NCBI GenBank assembly: GCA_024233875.1
Contig: JACKPB010000001.1
Coordinates: 248,001 to 312,000 of the forward strand
Source of the DNA: Leptospiraceae bacterium
GTDB taxonomy: Bacteria; Spirochaetota; Leptospiria; Leptospirales; Leptospiraceae
Direction of reading: 5' to 3'
Length of the DNA stretch: 64,000 nucleotides
Positions 17,125 to 26,820 of the stretch are shown here, one piece after another. Both the position numbers and the translations under genes were made by a program. The notes under the pieces were generated by a model. That model saw only the letters and a program-made list of their open reading frames with translations, was not told the origin of the DNA and did no database searches. Every line of letters starts with the position of its first letter. Positions within the stretch are counted from its first letter, which is position 1.

Positions 17125-18738
17125 ATGAGTAAAGAATCGGGAAGTAGTGCTACCAGAAGTTTAGCTCTTTCATTTTATACATTTTTATCCCGGATACTCG
17201 GTCTATTCAGAGATCATTATATGGCTGTGACCTTCGGGTCGGGTTGGGTTGCATCCGCTTTCTCTATTGCATATCGACTTCCTAATATGTATAGAAATCT
17301 TCTTGCTGAAGGAACACTTTCCCAGTCGTTCATGCCAATCTATAATGATGCTGAAAAAGAATCAGCAGAAGAGGCGGCTAAAGTTGCGGGGACTATTCTT
17401 ACCTTTCTCTTTGCTATGCTTTCTATCTTTGTAGCCGTCTTTATACTTCTCGCTCCTTATCTTTTGCCATTTCTGGTCGGAGGAACGGAAGAGTATCAAA
17501 AACTTGTAATACGACTTTCTCTTATTTTGTTTGTTCTCATCATGACTGCGAGTTTGTCTTCGATTTATATAGCTATAGAAAATGTGCATCACGAGTACTT
17601 TGTTCCTTCTCTTTCACCGATTGTACTGAATCTCAGCTATCTCTTTATGTTTTTATTTGTTTTGCCTTCCGAAGAAGATATGCTTGAAAAGATCGAGCTT
17701 CTCTGCTTCGGAATAGTAGGCGGTGGTGTACTACAGCTTATTCTTCAGATAGGCTATGTTCGGAAAATGGGTTTTTCTCCAAAGTTAAATTTTAACTGGA
17801 GGCACAGCTCAATAAAAAAGATCTTCAATCTCATGTTGCCCGCAGTCATAGGTGGAGGGTTCTATCAGATCAGCCTTCTCTTTGATATTTTCTTAGCCAA
17901 TTACATTCAGAATAAAAATCCGGGATTGGATGCGGTAGTCAGTCTGGACTATTCTCAGAGACTCATTCAGTTCCCTACCGGTATTATCGGTGTAGCTCTT
18001 GCCACTACAACTTTACCAACCTTACTTTCAGCTTTAAAAAAAGACGATCGAAATTCAATCTCTCCTGAGTTGGTGAATGTGATTTCATTTGGAATCTTTC
18101 TTACCTTTCCCGCGGCTATAGGTTTTTTGATCATGGGGACTTCAATTATTGATTCCATATTCTATGGTGGAAAGTGGACACACACCTCGACGGAAACTAC
18201 TTACGGTGCACTTAGATTCTATGCGATGGCGATTCCACTCTACAGTATCAATAAAATTCTAACATCTTCCTACTATGCATTTAAAGATACCAGAACACCC
18301 TTCAAGATAAATATGATTTCTTTTTCTATCAATATAATAATGAACCTGATTTTCATGACGTTTTTAAAACATATGGGATTGGCTCTTGCATCGGCTATTT
18401 CTTCAGCAATTACCTGCACACTTCTATTCTCTCTATTGAAAAAACATGAAATCATTATACCTGTGAAAATCCTAGTTAAACGTATTTCGGGATTCATTCC
18501 TTCTCTACTCTTTCTTTCATTAGTTTTAGTAATATTTGAATTTATATTGAAGTCTTCATTCTTTGAATACTTTTCTGAATCCGGTTGGGCGCATGCGTCT
18601 ATATCCCGAGTTTTTATAGCTCTCGGGATATCCTGCTCGGGAATAGTTTATTTCATTATTTCTTACCTAATGAAAGTTCAGGAGTTTGATATCATATTTG
18701 GCAAAATCACTTCAAAGATCAATCGGAGGAAAAAATGA
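17125..18738 (+). CDS. murJ: Lipid II flippase MurJ
   Basis: A 537-residue member of the MviN/MurJ group, which moves lipid II across the inner membrane for peptidoglycan synthesis. The family signature RNLLAEGTLSQSFMP is near residue 55. The protein shows about 14 hydrophobic helices, and the basic cytoplasmic loops that line the transport cavity are visible. The N-terminus SRILGLFRDHYMAVTFG is also typical. Length is usual for the family (about 510-540). The stop overlaps the next gene by 4 bases. Confidence 0.93.
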   Translation: MSKESGSSATRSLALSFYTFLSRILGLFRDHYMAVTFGSGWVASAFSIAYRLPNMYRNLLAEGTLSQSFMPIYNDAEKESAEEAAKVAGTILTFLFAMLSIFVAVFILLAPYLLPFLVGGTEEYQKLVIRLSLILFVLIMTASLSSIYIAIENVHHEYFVPSLSPIVLNLSYLFMFLFVLPSEEDMLEKIELLCFGIVGGGVLQLILQIGYVRKMGFSPKLNFNWRHSSIKKIFNLMLPAVIGGGFYQISLLFDIFLANYIQNKNPGLDAVVSLDYSQRLIQFPTGIIGVALATTTLPTLLSALKKDDRNSISPELVNVISFGIFLTFPAAIGFLIMGTSIIDSIFYGGKWTHTSTETTYGALRFYAMAIPLYSINKILTSSYYAFKDTRTPFKINMISFSINIIMNLIFMTFLKHMGLALASAISSAITCTLLFSLLKKHEIIIPVKILVKRISGFIPSLLFLSLVLVIFEFILKSSFFEYFSESGWAHASISRVFIALGISCSGIVYFIISYLMKVQEFDIIFGKITSKINRRKK

Positions 18739-19670
18739 AAGAATTGATCTGTGAGAAATGTGGGGGGAATCTTTCCTTACATACTCAAAATTCTAATTTC
18801 TTCAAATGCGATTACTGTGGAACATCATACATTATGGAATCGTCCGGAAATATTAGAAAAAAGTTTGTAATGAGTGAATTTATTAAGTTTGATAAAAAAG
18901 CAATACTTTTGATATTCATAATTCTGATGGTTCTATTTGGATTGTATTTCATCCCAGTTTCTGAAGAAAAACAAAATAATTCCAATAGTAAGCCCTCATC
19001 CCGTACTACAAAAATAGAAAAGGTGATTTCCGAATCATCTGAAAAACATGAAACAGGGGATACCGGGGGCGAGATTTCAGAATCGGAAGATGAAGAGGAA
19101 GGAATTTCCGGAATCTTTGAATTCTCCAGCCAGAGAAAATCCTCAAATTACACATACTACTATGGATTTTATAAAAACACAGGGACAGTAGACCTCGACA
19201 AACCCTCCATTCAAATCAATTTCTATGATGAAAAAGGTGGAATAGTCGACACGGTCAATGGTTATGGATTCAAATCTATTTTGAGACCGGGAGAAAAAAC
19301 ATCAATTCTTGCGCTGGCAAGTGATGGAAAGAAGTTCTCCAGATATGAGATCCTCACTTCCCCAAAAAAACCTTTCTACTATCCCGAATCAGTAAAGATC
19401 AAACTTCATAGCACCCGATTGACCCGGGAAGCTAATAAATCATATGAAATCATTGGAATTGCTGAAAATATAGATACAAAACCGGCAAAGTTTGTTCATA
19501 TCAATGGAATTCTATTTTCGGAGGATAAAAAAATTCTTTCTATATCCAGTACGTTTACTTCTCAAAAAATCCTAAAGCCTAAGGATCAATCAGTCTTCAA
19601 ACTAACATTTTACGGAGTCGAAGAGTCTAAGTCTTATGAGTTGGAAGTGGATTCCCGCCTTGCAGAATGA
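18735..19670 (+). CDS. Zinc-ribbon membrane protein with FxLYD-like extracytoplasmic domain
   Basis: 311 residues: an N-terminal zinc ribbon (C6, C9, C25, C28), a membrane helix at about 56-75, an acidic Ser/Glu-rich linker, then about 190 residues of beta-rich exported sequence. The latter contains YGFYKNTGTVDLDKPSIQI followed by GFKSILRPGEKTSI, which resembles FxLYD repeats, and a similar second unit later (IIGIAENIDTKPAKFVHI). The role is unknown. It starts inside the murJ stop (ATGA), so it is probably co-translated and may have an envelope-linked function. Confidence 0.75.
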   Translation: MKELICEKCGGNLSLHTQNSNFFKCDYCGTSYIMESSGNIRKKFVMSEFIKFDKKAILLIFIILMVLFGLYFIPVSEEKQNNSNSKPSSRTTKIEKVISESSEKHETGDTGGEISESEDEEEGISGIFEFSSQRKSSNYTYYYGFYKNTGTVDLDKPSIQINFYDEKGGIVDTVNGYGFKSILRPGEKTSILALASDGKKFSRYEILTSPKKPFYYPESVKIKLHSTRLTREANKSYEIIGIAENIDTKPAKFVHINGILFSEDKKILSISSTFTSQKILKPKDQSVFKLTFYGVEESKSYELEVDSRLAE

Positions 19671-19690
19671 ATTCTAAAGTTGGATTATAA

Positions 19691-20416
19691 ATGATTAAAT
19701 TTTTCAAAATATTTCTCTTACTCTGTCTCAATGTTTCAGTATTTTCTTATACTCCGGGCAAATGGTCTCCCATGGATAAGAATTTAATGGGATATGAAAG
19801 ATTTGGACCCAAAGAAGAAGTCGTAAAGAATTCAGAGGGAAAGATAGTCTACACCGCACGTTATGAATACAACGAAGAAGGGAAACTAATCAAAGAAACC
19901 TACACAAATTCGGAAGGTAAGGAAGATGGAAGGACTCTTTATGATTATGTAAATGGGAAATTGAATTCGGAAGAAATTCACGATCAAAATGGTCTTCAGG
20001 AAAGAAGAGTGTTCAAATATTCCTTCAATGGTGAACTAAAAGAGATCATTCTCTATGGTACGGGAGGAGAAGAAAAGCAAAGATGCAAAGTCGTACATAT
20101 GAAAGAGGAATTGATCACAGAGGCTGTCATACGCTGGAAAGAGCACAAAGAAACAGAATACTTCAATATGAAAAAAGATCCAAATGAAAATGTTTGGGTT
20201 CAGGACATCATGGATGAAAAAAAGAAGAACATGGGAACGGTGAGATATATTTTTGATGATTCAGGAAAGTTGATTCGTCGGGAAAATGTTCAAAATTCAT
20301 ACAGAAGAGCATCGGAAATAAAGTATGACAGTTCGGGAAAAATCATAGAATTTTCCTATTCCGTTCTGGACGCTGGAAATTGGAAAGTGTTGAAGACCCA
20401 TCATCTGGTGTATTGA
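19691..20416 (+). CDS. Secreted protein with tandem YD-like beta repeats
   Basis: 241 residues with a signal peptide (MIKFFKIFLLLCLNVSVFS). The body consists of repeating strand pairs of the kind YEYNEEGKLIKETYTNSEGK, YDYVNGKLNSEEIHDQNG and YSFNGELKEIILYG, then IFDDSGKLIRRENV and IKYDSSGKIIEFSYS. These look like the short beta-strand repeats seen in YD/RHS-type and antitoxin-like exported proteins. There is no toxin domain and the protein is short, so it is not an Rhs toxin. It follows the zinc-ribbon gene by 20 bases and converges on the AsmA-like gene. Confidence 0.7.
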   Translation: MIKFFKIFLLLCLNVSVFSYTPGKWSPMDKNLMGYERFGPKEEVVKNSEGKIVYTARYEYNEEGKLIKETYTNSEGKEDGRTLYDYVNGKLNSEEIHDQNGLQERRVFKYSFNGELKEIILYGTGGEEKQRCKVVHMKEELITEAVIRWKEHKETEYFNMKKDPNENVWVQDIMDEKKKNMGTVRYIFDDSGKLIRRENVQNSYRRASEIKYDSSGKIIEFSYSVLDAGNWKVLKTHHLVY

Positions 20417-20424
20417 GAAAGCGC

Positions 20425-21408
20425 TCAGGTTTTTTTCTTTTTTGGATCTGCCGGTTTGTCTGATTTGAGAAAGTAATCCATGGCTGATTTAAAAACATCG
20501 ATGGTTGAACTCACCACTCCACCTATATTGGTACCGGATGCAAGTTTTTGAATCAATTTAATGATTCCGAGATCCATCGGAAGTCTGTAATCCTTCCACT
20601 CAATAGAAAATTTGAACGGAACTTTTTGTTTTTTTGATGTATTGATCGGGTCGGGAGAAGTTTCTTCCGGCAATCTATCCGAGCCAATGATCCCCCGAAA
20701 TATAGTTTTTTCCTTCTCATGTCTAAAGTCTACTGCCAATTCTACATTTCGATTCAAAGGGAGTAGGCCCTCAAGGCTCATGAATTGTCCGATGGTCACT
20801 CCTGAAATCCTCAAAATTCCATGGTGTTGGCTCAAGAGGATGGTGTGGATCCTTCCGTCACCGATTCTACAGAATCCCTCTCCTGAATGAAAGAACAAAC
20901 TGATTGCATAACCGGGATCGATGAAACCCTGCTTAAGAGATATATCTTTAACGACTAAACGATAGGTTGGAAATTTGGTTCTATCTTCTAAGCTCAGGTG
21001 TCCATTTTGGATATCAATATTTCGAATTTTGATTCTATTCAGGGCGGGGAGACCTTCTATTCTTTCTTTGGAAGGAATCTTTATAAGTAAATGAATATGA
21101 AAATCATTAAGTTTGACCCGGGTGATTCGCAATCGACCTATGAGAAAATAAATCGGATTGATAACAAAAGCCAGAGATCCGATTTTTGCATGATAGGAAT
21201 CTTTAGTCTTGGATTCAGCCAGAGAAGAATGCAAATTCTTACCATAAAAAGTCAAAAGAGGAAGAACAAAGATACTAAAATCAGATTTATATTTGAATTT
21301 TTGAATTCGAAATATCTTCAGGACTAGAGAAATTCCCCATCCTGTAAGAAGGAATTGAAAGAAACCATAGGCACCTATTAGAATCAATATCCAATCGTGA
21401 GCGTCCAT
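20425..21408 (-). CDS. AsmA/DUF748-like envelope protein
   Basis: 327 residues with an N-terminal membrane helix (WILILIGAYGFFQFLLTGWG) and a long periplasmic beta-rich part. IKIRNIDIQNGHLSLEDRT followed by LVVKDISLKQGFI is the layered pattern seen in AsmA/DUF748 proteins, which are thought to bridge or carry lipids in the envelope. It is much shorter than E. coli AsmA family members (about 600 or more), so this is a tentative family call. A lysine-rich tail (DPKKKKT) ends the protein. Confidence 0.6.
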   Translation of the reverse strand: MDAHDWILILIGAYGFFQFLLTGWGISLVLKIFRIQKFKYKSDFSIFVLPLLTFYGKNLHSSLAESKTKDSYHAKIGSLAFVINPIYFLIGRLRITRVKLNDFHIHLLIKIPSKERIEGLPALNRIKIRNIDIQNGHLSLEDRTKFPTYRLVVKDISLKQGFIDPGYAISLFFHSGEGFCRIGDGRIHTILLSQHHGILRISGVTIGQFMSLEGLLPLNRNVELAVDFRHEKEKTIFRGIIGSDRLPEETSPDPINTSKKQKVPFKFSIEWKDYRLPMDLGIIKLIQKLASGTNIGGVVSSTIDVFKSAMDYFLKSDKPADPKKKKT

Positions 21409-21639
21409 GTTCCTCCGGAGAAAGGATTCTATAGGAATAAAATCCTGGATTCAAATATATTTTCTTATTTCAAAGAATATTCAAGAGAATAAATTCAGGG
21501 CGTTTTCTTTTCATCCTCTTTTTTCCTTTCCTGAAATTTCTTCAATGTGAAATGGAAAAAATTCATTTGATTGAAATCCTTTGGTTCTGAAACTTAGTTG
21601 TAAATTAGAAATGAATATAGAAAGGGAATCAGACCCGAT

Positions 21640-22644
21640 TTGAAAGAAGAGTCTCAACCTCTCATCGAAATTCAGGATTCAGAAATCAATGTCAGAGAAA
21701 TCATGGCAGAGATAGAAGAAAGTCTGAAACGAAGGAATATTGATTTTAGAGATATTGAAAGGATTTCCAAACTCTCTCTATCCCCTGAGACGCCTTCCGG
21801 ACACGGTCGTTTTGATCCTTCCGGTACTGCCCATCTTTTTGAAAAAGGGATCTCCCCCCCCGGATTCACCAATCCTATCTTTCGATATTTAAAAGGACCC
21901 TTTCGATGGTTCTTTGTAAAATTTATAGAAGCGTATTCCCTCTTTGATAAAAAGATCTCAGAAAATCGAATTCGTGCTTTTTTCTCCGTTGTATATGAAT
22001 TGGTTTTGCTCAGAAAAAGATACGAACGCTTGGAAAGGAAGATGGGAGACTTGATTCTGGAAGTGTCCAAACTCAAAACAGGAAGCAGACAAAATGAATT
22101 GATGGATCAATTTGATCCTCTTGTACCTCTGGAAGCTATTCCCGATCCCGGTCAAAAAAGGATTTTAGAAATGTTAGTGGAGGGGGAGAAGACGCTTTTG
22201 CTCTTTCCATTTCGTGATACATTTATGCAATCTCTGAATTTAAAAAAAATACCTTTTCGGGCGATCGTTTACAAAAGAAATCTCTATGATTATCTTAGAT
22301 CTCAGGTATCCTCCGAAATTGATCTAGTTGAAGATTTTTCCTCTTTTAGTGATTTCAGGGGATATAAAAATATTGTATTTGTTGGAAATGCATGCATTCT
22401 TCCCGCTCACTTACTTGAGAAATTATTCTTTTCCATCTCCCGAAACTCTGATTCCGGAACTAAGATATTTTTTCGATTTGCAAATTCATCCATCACTTTT
22501 CACAACCCATTTCAGGAAAACTATCTAACGCGTATTTCTGTAGATTTACTTACCCATTTTTTAAGAGAAGAAGGATTTAAAAATATTGTCCGTCACACAG
22601 TAGAAGAAGGGGAACTCTCTCTTTTTACTTTTCAAAAACCATGA
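21640..22644 (+). CDS. Methyltransferase-like protein of a glycosyltransferase cluster
   Basis: 334 residues. The first half is amphipathic and charged with a coiled-coil-like stretch (ELVLLRKRYERLERKMGDLI). The second half has alternating strands and helices (KTLLLFPFRDTFMQS, NIVFVGNACILPAHLLEKL, LLTHFLREEGFKNI) like a class I methyltransferase fold, but no clear SAM-binding glycine motif. This arrangement resembles proteins of O-antigen-type clusters, and two GT4 enzymes follow with 4-base overlaps. The start is TTG with GAAAGGGA about 14 bases upstream. A role in decorating a surface glycan is inferred. Confidence 0.65.
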   Translation: MKEESQPLIEIQDSEINVREIMAEIEESLKRRNIDFRDIERISKLSLSPETPSGHGRFDPSGTAHLFEKGISPPGFTNPIFRYLKGPFRWFFVKFIEAYSLFDKKISENRIRAFFSVVYELVLLRKRYERLERKMGDLILEVSKLKTGSRQNELMDQFDPLVPLEAIPDPGQKRILEMLVEGEKTLLLFPFRDTFMQSLNLKKIPFRAIVYKRNLYDYLRSQVSSEIDLVEDFSSFSDFRGYKNIVFVGNACILPAHLLEKLFFSISRNSDSGTKIFFRFANSSITFHNPFQENYLTRISVDLLTHFLREEGFKNIVRHTVEEGELSLFTFQKP

Positions 22645-23699
22645 GATTCTTTCAGCATGTTGTAGAATTTTCCGATCGTGATGGAATTGGAAATGATGTG
22701 ATCGGATTGCAAAATCGGTTTCTTCAGGAGAATCATTCCGCTTTTATAGTCACTCCAAAATCAAATACAAAGATTTATCATAAGCAGATCATATCTCCGG
22801 AAAATCTTCCGGAATTTCAAAAATCTGACGTTCATATCCTTCATTATGGAGGAATGGGCTATCCCGTTGATTTGTTTTTAAATATCAGAGGAAAGAAAGT
22901 TCTCAAGTATCACAATATCACACCTCCATTCTTTTTTCGAAATTATTTGGATTCTGAAATATATAAAGATTTTCAAATAACATATGAAAAATCAATATTT
23001 GAACTAGAAACTCTTTTGAATACCATAGATGAAGTCTGGTATGATTCCGTTTTCAATCGCAATAGTTTGATGGAAGAGATTACAGTTTCTAATAAAAACC
23101 TTATTGAAAAAATAGTTCCTATATCCTTTCTTCCCGGATCCAGGGGAAAGTCAGATTCCTATTTTCCTTATCGATTGATTACTGTATCACGATGGGTTCC
23201 GCATAAAAAATTTGAAGATTTGATCCTGATTCTGGCTTATCTCAAAAAGATAGATTCACGATATGAATTGATTCTCCTCGGTAAGCAATCTTCGATATTT
23301 GAAAAATACAAGAAGTATTTGGATGATTTGATTCGGGATTTGGATCTGGAAGATTCCATTTCCTGGATTGAAAACACAGGGGATGAGGAAAAGATTTTTT
23401 ATTATAATTCTTCCCTCGCTTTTCTTTCTATGAGTGAGCATGAGGGATTCGGTGTTCCTATCCTGGAAGCATTTCAATCAGGTATACCGGTACTTGCATT
23501 TTCTGCGGGTGCGGTTCGGGAGACCATGAGGGGAGGGGGAGTGCTGATTCATAAAAAAGAAATTCCTTTGATAGCAGAGTTTGTTCATAGATTGCAGGCT
23601 GATCCGGATCTCAGAATGAAATTGGTTTCGAATCAGTTCAGGGCTTTCGAATACTATCGTCAGTTCCGGTTTTCTGATCTCTGGAGGAATGAAGAATGA
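22641..23699 (+). CDS. GT4-family glycosyltransferase (first of two)
   Basis: A 352-residue GT-B fold enzyme that transfers a sugar from a nucleotide donor. The C-terminal donor domain has the retaining-enzyme motif E-x7-E in SEHEGFGVPILEAF, followed by AGAVRETM. The acceptor domain carries HILHYGG and LKYHNITPPFFF. No membrane segment, so probably cytoplasmic on a lipid-linked glycan. It overlaps both neighbours by 4 bases and is a paralogue of the next gene, so the two probably add successive sugars. Confidence 0.87.
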   Translation: MRFFQHVVEFSDRDGIGNDVIGLQNRFLQENHSAFIVTPKSNTKIYHKQIISPENLPEFQKSDVHILHYGGMGYPVDLFLNIRGKKVLKYHNITPPFFFRNYLDSEIYKDFQITYEKSIFELETLLNTIDEVWYDSVFNRNSLMEEITVSNKNLIEKIVPISFLPGSRGKSDSYFPYRLITVSRWVPHKKFEDLILILAYLKKIDSRYELILLGKQSSIFEKYKKYLDDLIRDLDLEDSISWIENTGDEEKIFYYNSSLAFLSMSEHEGFGVPILEAFQSGIPVLAFSAGAVRETMRGGGVLIHKKEIPLIAEFVHRLQADPDLRMKLVSNQFRAFEYYRQFRFSDLWRNEE

Positions 23700-24751
23700 G
23701 AAGAATCGTTCAATTCTCTGCCGGATTCAACGAAGGTGACGCCATTAGTAATTATATGTTGATTCTTAAGAATAGGATCCAGGAGAGTGGTCTGGACTGT
23801 GAGATTTATTCTCAGAACATAGGTATCGATGATAAGAAAATCTGTAGGAAATACACACACTACAAGCCCCGAGCCGGAGATTGTATTTTGTATCATCATT
23901 CTATTCATTCAAAAATATTAGATTTTATAAAAGATCAATGTAAATCAATTTACAAAGTATTAGTGTATCACAATGTAACTCCTTATGAATACATGTTACC
24001 CTATGATCTGACCCTTTCCTATTATTTAAAAAAAGGTAGGGAAGAGTTGGTGGAATACAAAACTTTCTTTGATAAAAATTTTGCAGTTTCAAATTTCAAT
24101 AAAAAAGAACTCGAAGATTTGGGGTTCCGGGATGTCAAATTTCTCCCTCTGATCATTTCTCTCGATGATCAACCTCTTCCTAAAAATATTCAAGAAGAAA
24201 CCTTTCAAATTCTTTTTGTAGGTAGAATCGCTCCTAATAAAAAGCAATCGGATTTGGTGCGTTTGGCTAAGATTCTGAAAGATTACTTCCCTCTTAAGTT
24301 TCGGATCTCAATGGTAGGAAAAACTTCCAGAGAAATGAAGCTATACAAAGAAGAGATTGAGAACTTGATAAATTATTTTTCGGTTGAAAATGAAATCGAT
24401 CTCCTCGACTTTCTTGACCGGGATGAGCTGAAGGCGGTTTATTCCCGATCTGATCTTTTTCTCTGTATGAGTGAGCATGAAGGATTCTGTGTCCCTCTGA
24501 TTGAAGCCATGCACTTCGGGATTCCCATCATGGCGTACGCAGGTGGAGCGATACCGGAAACCCTCGATGGGAGTGGAATTCTATTCAGAGAAAAGAAGTT
24601 TGACCTCATAGCAGCTATGGTTTTCAAACTAGCAACTGATACAATGCTCCGAAATAGAATTCTTCAGGGACAGTCAGAACGATTGGATGCCTTCAAGAGG
24701 ACTGACACGTTTAGGATTCTAAAAACTGAATTAGGGCTTAAAGACAACTAA
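23696..24751 (+). CDS. GT4-family glycosyltransferase (second of two)
   Basis: 351 residues, a clear paralogue of the preceding gene: same openings (QFSAGFNEGDAISNYM), LVYHNVTPYEY, LFVGRIAPNKKQSDLV and the E-x7-E motif in SEHEGFCVPLIEAM with GGAIPETL after it. Donor and acceptor are not predictable. It ends the three-gene cluster and overlaps the 3' end of hemJ on the other strand by 21 bases. Confidence 0.87.
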   Translation: MRRIVQFSAGFNEGDAISNYMLILKNRIQESGLDCEIYSQNIGIDDKKICRKYTHYKPRAGDCILYHHSIHSKILDFIKDQCKSIYKVLVYHNVTPYEYMLPYDLTLSYYLKKGREELVEYKTFFDKNFAVSNFNKKELEDLGFRDVKFLPLIISLDDQPLPKNIQEETFQILFVGRIAPNKKQSDLVRLAKILKDYFPLKFRISMVGKTSREMKLYKEEIENLINYFSVENEIDLLDFLDRDELKAVYSRSDLFLCMSEHEGFCVPLIEAMHFGIPIMAYAGGAIPETLDGSGILFREKKFDLIAAMVFKLATDTMLRNRILQGQSERLDAFKRTDTFRILKTELGLKDN

Positions 24752-25150
24752 ATAGATGATTCCTATCAATAGAAGGGTAGGCATCTCATTCAGAATTCTA
24801 AATTTTTTGGAATTGTACTTCGTTCCATTCAAAAGCTTTTTTCTATAAGAGTTGGCTAGATAATGCAATACGATGTTGATCGTCACGAGAAAAATTTTCA
24901 TCCAAATCCAAAATTGTCCCTTATAGACATTCCATTGTGCATAAAATAGAAGGAAACCAAAAAGTACAGTGGAATACATAGCCGGGGTCATGATGATCCG
25001 ATAGAGTTTCTCTTCCATAACAGAAAGAGTCTTGCGAACATCATCTGAATCGGTTTCTGAGTGATAGACGAAAAGTCTCCAGATGTAAAATATTCCTGCA
25101 TACCAGGCTATCAAACTAATGATATGCATCATCTTATAAAACAAAAACAT
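24731..25150 (-). CDS. hemJ: Protoporphyrinogen IX oxidase HemJ
   Basis: A 139-residue, four-helix membrane protein of the HemJ (UPF0093) family, which oxidises protoporphyrinogen IX in haem synthesis. The family features are H9 in the first helix (MMHIISLIAWYAG), R25, and K85 in WIWMKIFLV, with the terminal NEMPTLLLIGIIYLVVFKP. It directly follows folE, the stop of which abuts its ATG. Length agrees with the family (about 140-180). Confidence 0.88.
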   Translation of the reverse strand: MFLFYKMMHIISLIAWYAGIFYIWRLFVYHSETDSDDVRKTLSVMEEKLYRIIMTPAMYSTVLFGFLLFYAQWNVYKGQFWIWMKIFLVTINIVLHYLANSYRKKLLNGTKYNSKKFRILNEMPTLLLIGIIYLVVFKP

Positions 25151-25702
25151 CTAGGACGCTCCGGTTCGTATTAAATCTAAGAATTCATTTCTCGTTACAG
25201 AATTGGTTTTGAATTCGCCTAACATACAGGAAGTAAACAATTCGGAATTTTGCTTTTCTACTCCCCTCATCATCATACAGAGATGCTTTGCTTTGATCAC
25301 TACACCCACTCCGAGAGGATTCAAAACCTCATGAATTGCATTGGCTATCTGATCGGTTAGACGTTCCTGAACCTGAAGTCTTCTGGCATACATATCTACA
25401 ATTCTGGGAATTTTAGATATCCCGATGATTTTATTTCTGGGAATGTAGCCAACATGTGCTCTTCCGTAAAAGGGGAGAAGATGGTGTTCGCAGAGAGAAT
25501 ACATTTCTATATCCCGAACCAGAACAATTCCTTCTGTCTTTTCTTCAAAAATAGCCTCATTGATTAAGGTATTGATGTTTACCTTGTAGCCGCCCGTAAG
25601 AAAGTCATATGCTTTTTTCACCCTCTTGGGAGTGTTTTTTAATCCCTCACGATCAGGATTTTCCCCGATTTGTAAGAGGATGCTTCTGATTTCATTTTCC
25701 AT
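25151..25702 (-). CDS. folE: GTP cyclohydrolase I
   Basis: A 183-residue enzyme that turns GTP into 7,8-dihydroneopterin triphosphate, the first step of folate synthesis. Zinc ligands C71, H74 (LCEHHLLPF) and C142 (KAKHLCMMMRG) are present. VGYIPRNKIIGISKIPR and the basic RLQVQERLTDQIA stretch are standard. The N-terminal part is short, as in bacterial type I enzymes. Probably an operon with hemJ. Confidence 0.95.
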   Translation of the reverse strand: MENEIRSILLQIGENPDREGLKNTPKRVKKAYDFLTGGYKVNINTLINEAIFEEKTEGIVLVRDIEMYSLCEHHLLPFYGRAHVGYIPRNKIIGISKIPRIVDMYARRLQVQERLTDQIANAIHEVLNPLGVGVVIKAKHLCMMMRGVEKQNSELFTSCMLGEFKTNSVTRNEFLDLIRTGAS

Positions 25703-25834
25703 ACATCATTTATTTTGAATGATTCAAAATATTAAAGTAAAAAAAACATAAACAAGTTAGGATTTGATTTTTTTGAATTAAAAGTCAAAACCATTTATTA
25801 TTGCGAAATTTTGAACCATTATGATACTAACCTC

Positions 25835-26194
25835 ATGAAATACAAAGTCTATGAATACAAAAATTGCGGTACATGCAGGAAAGCTTTGAAGTATCTGGAT
25901 TCAAAAGAAATTTCTTATGAAAAAGTTCCCATTCGAGAAACTCCCCCCGGAATGGAGGAACTCAAAAAAATGCTCAGCTTTGTAAAGGACTCCAAAAAAT
26001 TGTTCAATACTTCCGGAGGTGATTACAAGTCTCTAGGTCTCAAGGACAAATTGGCTTCCATGTCACTCGAAGAGCAACTTCAACTTCTCACAACCAATGG
26101 AAACCTGGTCAAACGACCTTTTGTATTGGGAAAAAAATTCGGTTTGGTTGGTTTTAAAGAAGAAGAATGGGAGAATCAATTCGGGGCAGACTAG
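25835..26194 (+). CDS. ArsC/Spx-family thioredoxin-fold protein
   Basis: A 119-residue thioredoxin-fold protein with a CxxC (C11-G-T-C14) in YKNCGTCRKAL and the family stretch LKDKLASMSLEEQLQLL, GNLVKRPFVLG. The group includes arsenate reductases and Spx-type RNA-polymerase-binding regulators; nothing here decides between them. The ATG at 25835 (MKYKVY) is preferred over an in-frame TTG 24 bases earlier because the fold begins at once. The 3' end overlaps the convergent YrdC-family gene by 4 bases. Confidence 0.8.
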   Translation: MKYKVYEYKNCGTCRKALKYLDSKEISYEKVPIRETPPGMEELKKMLSFVKDSKKLFNTSGGDYKSLGLKDKLASMSLEEQLQLLTTNGNLVKRPFVLGKKFGLVGFKEEEWENQFGAD

Positions 26195-26820
26195 AGGTCT
26201 GTCCTGTATTCATTCAGTTCTTCTATTCCTTTCCCTTCTCTGACAATATTCATATTGCCTTCGGAAAAATCAATAATTGTAGAGTAACCCACCTCAACTG
26301 TTCCTCCGTCAATGATTCCCTGAACCTGTTTTCCATAGAGATGATCAAGTTCTTCTACATCGGTAACATATTCATCCTCAGAAAAGACCGAGGTAGTAGT
26401 CAGAGGCGATTTATGTATCTCTAATAGGGTCCTAATATAGATATTGTCCGGGACTCTCACTCCGATATTCTTGTTCTTCTGGTTGGAAAGAGTAGCTCTC
26501 GGAAGATTTCGGTTTGCCTTGAAGATAAAAGTATACGGACCGGGTGTGAGACGCTTCATAAGTCGGTACGCCTCATTGGGTAGGTTTTCAATGTATTCGG
26601 AGGCCATCGAGATATCACTGCAAATGATAGACAGGGGTTTGTGCTTTTCTATATTTTTTAGGCGATTCATTCTTTCCAATCCCTGCTTGGATTGGGAGTC
26701 CGCAATGATCGCATAAGCGGTATCTGTGGGAAAGATATATATACTTCCGGATCTCAGATTTTCTGATATGATTTTCAGTTGTCTGACTTCAGGGTTTTGG
26801 GGTTGTAGTTGGAGAATCAT
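26191..26820 (-). CDS. YrdC/Sua5-family protein, probable threonylcarbamoyl-AMP synthase
   Basis: A 209-residue YrdC-domain protein. The domain makes threonylcarbamoyl-AMP for the t6A base of tRNAs reading ANN codons. Motifs: GSIYIFPTDTAYAIIAD, NRLKNIEKHKPLSIIC (the KxR-like substrate region, here KNIEKHKP), and LTPGPYTFIFKA; VPDN and TTTSVF follow. The sequence is nearer the shorter YciO-like branch than long Sua5, so the enzymatic role is likely but not certain. The start overlaps the downstream end of the next minus-strand gene by 32 bases. Confidence 0.82.
   Translation of the reverse strand: MILQLQPQNPEVRQLKIISENLRSGSIYIFPTDTAYAIIADSQSKQGLERMNRLKNIEKHKPLSIICSDISMASEYIENLPNEAYRLMKRLTPGPYTFIFKANRNLPRATLSNQKNKNIGVRVPDNIYIRTLLEIHKSPLTTTSVFSEDEYVTDVEELDHLYGKQVQGIIDGGTVEVGYSTIIDFSEGNMNIVREGKGIEELNEYRTDL

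Noticed and set aside
19691..20416. Rhs-type toxin based on YD-like repeats
   Set aside because: Far too short, no core barrel signature or C-terminal toxin domain, and no immunity gene.
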